Origin: Bacillota bacterium | GTDB taxonomy: Bacteria > Bacillota > SHA-98 > UBA4971 | Assembly: GCA_014360195.1 (NCBI GenBank) | Contig: JACIXY010000026.1 | Location: 1-37,425 of the forward strand | Direction of reading: 5' to 3' | Length of the DNA stretch: 37,425 bases | Part shown: positions 33,950 through 37,425 of the stretch, piece after piece | How the letters are laid out: each line of letters begins with the position of its first letter | Position numbering within the stretch: position 1 is the stretch's first letter | The notes under the pieces: model-generated | Database searches by the model: none | What the model was told of the DNA's origin: nothing | The model's input: only the letters and a program-made list of their open reading frames with translations | Program-made: the position numbers and the translations under genes

Positions 33950-33976
33950 TCACGGTCCCGTGACCGGGAATTCCTT

Positions 33977-34075
33977 CCATGCCATGCCATGCCATGCCAT
34001 GCCATGCCATGACATGACATGCCGTGTCCTTCCATGTCCATCTATGCCCTTCTATGCCCTTCTATGCCCTTCTGA
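33977..34075. repeat. CCATG pentamer tract and CTATGCCCTT decamer repeats
   Basis: Seven copies of CCATG, two of ACATG, then degenerate CCATGTCCAT units and three CTATGCCCTT units: 5- and 10-bp periodicity over about 100 bp. CATG is self-complementary, so the tract can fold back on itself on either strand. Confidence 0.8.
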
Positions 34076-34426
34076 CGCTTCTCGTCGCTGGCCTCCAACT
34101 AAGGGCGTGAGAGTATCCACGTCTGTCCGCGCTCCACGTTGATCCACATTGATCCACGTTCATCTGCGATCCCAACACGAGGAACCACGATCCCGACATG
34201 AGACATCGTGTACTAAAAAATTCCTGTTGCTGTGGGGAAGGATTTCTCTCTATGGCGACGAATATGTATGCGCAGCACACCTGTCCACCCCTGGTGCACA
34301 TATGTTCTACACGCTATCGTGCAGCGGCCAGAGGTTTCTACGAACGGGCCGGCACGGGTTGGTTTTGAAGTGCTAATCGGCTGTGCCCGGAGGTACAGCG
34401 GCAACCGCTGCAGGTAGCGCACGAGC

Positions 34427-34433
34427 AAGGAGG
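34427..34433 (+). promoter_or_regulatory. Ribosome binding site deciding a TTG start
   Basis: AAGGAGG 8 nt upstream of TTG 34442. The next in-frame ATG (34457) would be 23 nt away, so TTG is preferred. Confidence 0.7.
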
Positions 34434-34441
34434 ACGTAACT

Positions 34442-35509
34442 TTGGTTCCCAAGAGCATGCTGGCGGCGAGGTTGTATGCTCCCGGCGACATTCGTGTCGA
34501 GCGGGTCCCGGTACCTCAAATCGGTGAGGGCGAGGTTCTCATAAGGGTAGTGGCGGCAGGGATATGCGGCTCAGACCCGTCCAGAGCTATGGCTACTGGT
34601 GCATACTCATATCCCATTACCATCGGGCATGAGTTTGCCGGGGAAGTTGCACTGACAGGTCCAGGCGTAACGAACGTGTCGGAGGGGGACCGGGTTACAG
34701 CGATTCCGTTGATTCCGTGCGGGTCGTGCACGTACTGCAGAAGCGGTCAGTACAACCTCTGCGATCACTACGACTACATTGGCTCCAGAACCGACGGAGC
34801 GTTCGCCGAATACGTGAAAACCAGGGCGGAGAATGTGCTCAGGCTTCCTGACACTGTGGATTTCGAGACGGCAGCCACCACGGATCCCGCCGCCGTTGCT
34901 CTCCATTCCATCAGGAAGGCCCGAGTCTCCGTAGGGGACACCGTCGCAGTGCTGGGAACGGGACCAATCGGCCTCTTCACTGTTCAGTGGGCCAAGATAG
35001 CAGGTGCCATCATGGTGGTGGCCGTTGACATCTACGACGAGAAGCTCGAGATTGCAAGGCAACTCGGGGCTGATTTGTGCATCAACGCCAGGAATCAGGA
35101 CCCTGTTGAAGTTGTGAACCAGGTAACCAGGGGAAAAGGCATCAATCGGGTGATAGAGACGGCAGGCGTTCCCCAGACCCAACGCCAGGGGTGTTTGATC
35201 GCTTCTAAGCTGGGATCGGTGGTTTTCTGCGGCATATCCCATGCAGGGCTCGATCTTTCGGAAGTCGCGGTTGACAGGGTGATGCGCCGAGAGATCTCGG
35301 TTATCGGGTCGTGGAACTCCGGGGACGTGACTGTGCCGCATGAGGACGACTGGCGGACGACGTTGCACTTCATGGGCGAGGGCAGGGTGGTTGCCAGGCC
35401 TTTCATAACACACCGTGAACCCCTGTCCGAGGTACCCAGGGTATTCGACGAGATCTGGAACCATCACGTGGTACACGGGAAGGTGCTGTTCCTGCCCCAA
35501 CAGGTTTAA
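34442..35509 (+). CDS. Zinc-dependent dehydrogenase, galactitol-1-phosphate dehydrogenase-like
   Basis: A 355-residue MDR-family enzyme closest in pattern to galactitol-1-phosphate 5-dehydrogenase and sorbitol dehydrogenases. Catalytic zinc: C42 (CGSDPSR) and H63-E64 (GHEFAGEV). Structural zinc: C93, C96, C99, C107 (CGSCTYCRSGQYNLC). NAD site: VLGTGPIGLFTVQWAK. The tail region (SWNSGDVTVPHEDDWRTT) is also typical of the galactitol-phosphate group. The start is TTG with a strong ribosome binding site. The kinase gene follows after 42 nt. Likely oxidises the sugar alcohol or its phosphate; the substrate is inferred. Confidence 0.87.
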   Translation: MVPKSMLAARLYAPGDIRVERVPVPQIGEGEVLIRVVAAGICGSDPSRAMATGAYSYPITIGHEFAGEVALTGPGVTNVSEGDRVTAIPLIPCGSCTYCRSGQYNLCDHYDYIGSRTDGAFAEYVKTRAENVLRLPDTVDFETAATTDPAAVALHSIRKARVSVGDTVAVLGTGPIGLFTVQWAKIAGAIMVVAVDIYDEKLEIARQLGADLCINARNQDPVEVVNQVTRGKGINRVIETAGVPQTQRQGCLIASKLGSVVFCGISHAGLDLSEVAVDRVMRREISVIGSWNSGDVTVPHEDDWRTTLHFMGEGRVVARPFITHREPLSEVPRVFDEIWNHHVVHGKVLFLPQQV

Positions 35510-35551
35510 TGGCTCAAGCCCTTACTGGATGTGCTGGGGGTGCCGGACGTT

Positions 35552-37108
35552 ATGACCCGAGGCCTCTATTATCTGGGAATAGACGCTGGGACTCAAAGCC
35601 TGCGAGCGGGGTTATTCGACGATCTGGGTCACACGGTCGCGCTGGTAAGCGAGGAGTACCCTCTTTATCAGGAAAGGCCTGGCTGGGCTGAACAGGACCC
35701 CGGCGACTGGTGGCAGGCGACCAGGAGAGCTGTAAGGCGTTGCCTGCAGTCTGCCGGCGTAAGCCCGGACCAGGTCGGCGGTATCTCAGTGGACGGCACT
35801 TCGTCAACTGTAGTCTTCGCGGACGCGTACGGCAAGCCTCTCCGGCGCGCGATACTCTGGATGGACTCTCGCAACCCAGGTCAGGCTGCAGCCATCACCG
35901 CCACCCGACATCCTCGGCTCAGGTACGTGGGCGGCCAGGAATCGCCTGAGTGGATGATGGCCAAGGCCCTGTGGGTCAAGGAAAACGAGCCTGAGATATG
36001 GCGGAAAGCCGCCCGGGTGATGGAACAGACTGACTGGCTGATCTTGAGGCTTACGGGAGAGTATACAGCGTCCCGGTGCAACGCCACGTGCAAATGGCAT
36101 TACTCGTTGCCGGACGGCGGGTTCGACAAGACGTTGCTTGCTGCGGCCGGGTTACCTGAGCTGCAGGATAGATGGCCGCGGAGGGTGCTCCCCATTGGAG
36201 CTCTTGTGGGCGGGGTGACCTCTCAAGCAGCCGAGGAACTCGGTTTGAAACGTGGCATTCCCGTTGCCGAAGGTGGGATAGACGCCCACATCGGCATGAT
36301 AGGGCTGGATGGCCTTCGGCCCGGCAGGCTGTCCGTGATCCTCGGAACCTCCAATGTTCACCTTACCAATACCGAGCAACCCGTGTACCACCCCGGAATA
36401 TGGGGCCCATATCCCAGCGCGATGCTGGAAGGGCTCTGGCTCGTCGAGGGCGGGCAGATCTCATCGGGTTCCATAGTGCGGTGGTTTCGCGACGTGTTCA
36501 TGACAAGCGGGATCGGTCCGGGCGGCGCACTCGCGTCGGATCCATATGAGGTCATGAATCGCGAAGCGGCTGAAGTACCCCCCGGATGCGAAGGGCTGGT
36601 GGTGCTTGACCACTGGCAGGGAAACAGAACACCGCTGCGCGATCCACTGTCGCGAGGTGTTATCGTGGGGCTTTCCCTCAAGCACGGGCGTGGGCACGTG
36701 ATTCGCGCGATCTTTGAGGCGTGCGCGTTTGGAACCAGGCAGGTTCTGGATACGTTCCGCGAGGCCGGCGTCGAGGTGCATGAGTTGAGAGCGTGCGGCG
36801 GTGCAACGAAAAGCAGGTTGTGGCTGCAGATATACGCGGACGTATGCAGGGTGCCGGTCGTCCTGACAAGAGTTCGAGAGGCCTCCGTGCTCGGCTCTGC
36901 GATCGTCGGAGCTTTTGGTGCGGGTAGATATAGCTCAATTGAGGAAGCAGCAGCATCAATGGTCGAGGTTCACGAGGTGGTCCAACCAGATTCCAGCACA
37001 GTAGACGCATACGACTTCTACTACGAGAAGTACCTCCAGACCTATGACGCGAATCGAGACATACTCCATTCGTTGGCTACCAAAGTTCTTTCACAAGCAG
37101 GTGTCTGA
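35552..37108 (+). CDS. FGGY-family carbohydrate kinase (xylulokinase/ribulokinase-like)
   Basis: A 518-residue sugar kinase that phosphorylates a ketose or polyol with ATP. Seen: GIDAGTQSLRAGLFD (phosphate loop, about 8-22), ISVDGTSSTVV, ILWMDSRNPGQA, the catalytic GGIDAHIGMIG, LGTSNVHL, and the C-terminal FGGY signature region RACGGATKSRLWLQIYADV. The start is ATG 35552 with GGGGGTG upstream; GTG 35531 is a possible alternative that adds seven residues. Following the two dehydrogenases and preceding a sugar-binding protein, it fits a pathway in which a polyol is taken up, oxidised to a ketose and phosphorylated. Confidence 0.9.
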   Translation: MTRGLYYLGIDAGTQSLRAGLFDDLGHTVALVSEEYPLYQERPGWAEQDPGDWWQATRRAVRRCLQSAGVSPDQVGGISVDGTSSTVVFADAYGKPLRRAILWMDSRNPGQAAAITATRHPRLRYVGGQESPEWMMAKALWVKENEPEIWRKAARVMEQTDWLILRLTGEYTASRCNATCKWHYSLPDGGFDKTLLAAAGLPELQDRWPRRVLPIGALVGGVTSQAAEELGLKRGIPVAEGGIDAHIGMIGLDGLRPGRLSVILGTSNVHLTNTEQPVYHPGIWGPYPSAMLEGLWLVEGGQISSGSIVRWFRDVFMTSGIGPGGALASDPYEVMNREAAEVPPGCEGLVVLDHWQGNRTPLRDPLSRGVIVGLSLKHGRGHVIRAIFEACAFGTRQVLDTFREAGVEVHELRACGGATKSRLWLQIYADVCRVPVVLTRVREASVLGSAIVGAFGAGRYSSIEEAAASMVEVHEVVQPDSSTVDAYDFYYEKYLQTYDANRDILHSLATKVLSQAGV

Positions 37109-37272
37109 CGCCATGGGGGCCTCTGCTTGCTGACGGCGTCGGAGCCTCAGGTGATGGAGTTTTCTTCAAGGGGGGTGGTGCGGGGGATAGGACAGCGCAA
37201 GATGCGTGACGTGACGACCGTCAACTACCTGTCAGCATCGTCAGAACCTATCGACAAGGGGAGGCAGAAAAC
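37109..37272. other. Short gap before the sugar-binding protein gene
   Basis: No gene and no terminator is seen, so read-through from the kinase gene into the binding-protein gene is plausible. GGGGAGGC at 37258-37265 is the ribosome binding site for the next gene. Confidence 0.4.
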
Positions 37273-37425
37273 ATGCTAAGAAGACTCACCTTTGGCAAGT
37301 ATCTGGTAGTTGGAATGGTCCTGGTGGTCGTACTGGCATCGCTCAGCGTGGGTGTGGGTGCGCAGAAACAGTACCGTTACACGATCGGGTTCTCTCAGGT
37401 CGTCATGAACTGCCCTTACTATCTG
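37273..37425 (+). CDS. Sugar ABC transporter substrate-binding protein (5' part only)
   Basis: The first 51 residues of a secreted protein, cut by the window edge. A basic start (MLRRLTFGKY), a hydrophobic core (LVVGMVLVVVLASLSV) and GVGAQ form a signal peptide without a lipobox cysteine. The mature part opens YTIGFSQVVMNCPYYL, which resembles the first strand of ribose/xylose-type periplasmic binding proteins (Peripla_BP_4). GGGGAGG lies upstream at good spacing. It follows the sugar kinase on the same strand and probably starts the transporter part of the cluster. Confidence 0.7.
   Translation, partial: MLRRLTFGKYLVVGMVLVVVLASLSVGVGAQKQYRYTIGFSQVVMNCPYYL

Larger units (their letters stand above)
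33950..34441. other. Non-coding gap between the two dehydrogenase genes
   Basis: About 490 bp without a supported gene. It begins with a GTCACGGGACCGTGA-like palindrome near 33947-33963, then holds the CCATG pentamer tract (33977-34021) and a CTATGCCCTT decamer repeated three times (about 34044-34073). A TTGATCCAC direct repeat (34139-34157) follows. No convincing promoter was identified. Confidence 0.45.

Noticed and set aside
34607-35500. A 297-codon open frame on the minus strand
   Set aside because: Antisense to the second dehydrogenase, whose zinc-binding cysteines are all in place.

Overview
The window looks like a chromosomal piece of a GC-rich, probably thermophilic member of the Bacillota (Clostridia/Limnochordia-like). 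The signs are a HutP-family RNA-binding protein, an AroH-type chorismate mutase beside a type Ib DAHP synthase, an AroK-AroB fusion, Shine-Dalgarno sites of the AAGGAGG type, and many GTG/TTG starts. Both extracellular solute-binding proteins have signal peptides without a lipobox cysteine, which hints at a diderm lineage. The assignment is inferred from gene content only.

Layout. (1) Positions 51-11182, minus strand: a tightly packed five-gene defence-type operon, in order of transcription an SNF2/DEAH helicase with a DUF3883 tail, an Mrr-like PD-(D/E)XK nuclease, a DUF1156 adenine-specific DNA methylase, a second PD-(D/E)XK protein with a putative EVE/PUA-like N-terminal domain, and a DUF499 ATPase. 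Methylase, helicase and ATPase families match those of BREX type 3-like loci, but no PglZ is visible. The operon reaches the left edge, so it may be incomplete. (2) 11.2-14.0 kb: mostly non-coding, with one flavodoxin gene and a purine-rich pentamer tract. (3) 13978-19744, plus strand: a complete dipeptide/oligopeptide ABC transporter (SBP, two permeases, two ATPases). (4) 19811-29789, minus strand: a nearly complete chorismate and tyrosine pathway operon, aroH-DAHPS-tyrA-aroA-aroE-aroC-aroKB-aroQ, with a sigma-A-type promoter near 30.3 kb and a long leader ending in an intrinsic terminator just before aroH (a likely attenuator). (5) 30588-31547, plus: two small nucleotidyltransferases and HepT, a MntA/HepT-type toxin-antitoxin module with its own strong promoter. 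(6) 31735-32175, minus: a HutP-like gene. (7) 32879 to the right edge, plus: two zinc-dependent polyol/sugar dehydrogenases, an FGGY sugar kinase and the start of a sugar-binding protein, i.e. a carbohydrate uptake and catabolism cluster.

The most unusual feature is a family of dispersed, palindromic, MITE-like elements (full copy about 200-270 bp, 14-bp terminal inverted repeats). I found six copies or fragments at 13.2, 20.3, 21.8, 24.8, 27.8 and 32.6 kb. They sit in several gaps of the aro operon, and one half-copy is inside the open frame of aroKB, where it encodes about 31 residues of the linker between the kinase and synthase domains. No copy was seen in the defence operon. Simple-sequence tracts (pentamers, hexamers, GC-rich triplets) also recur, some inside coding regions (aroA N-terminus, aroH insertion, DUF499 tail).
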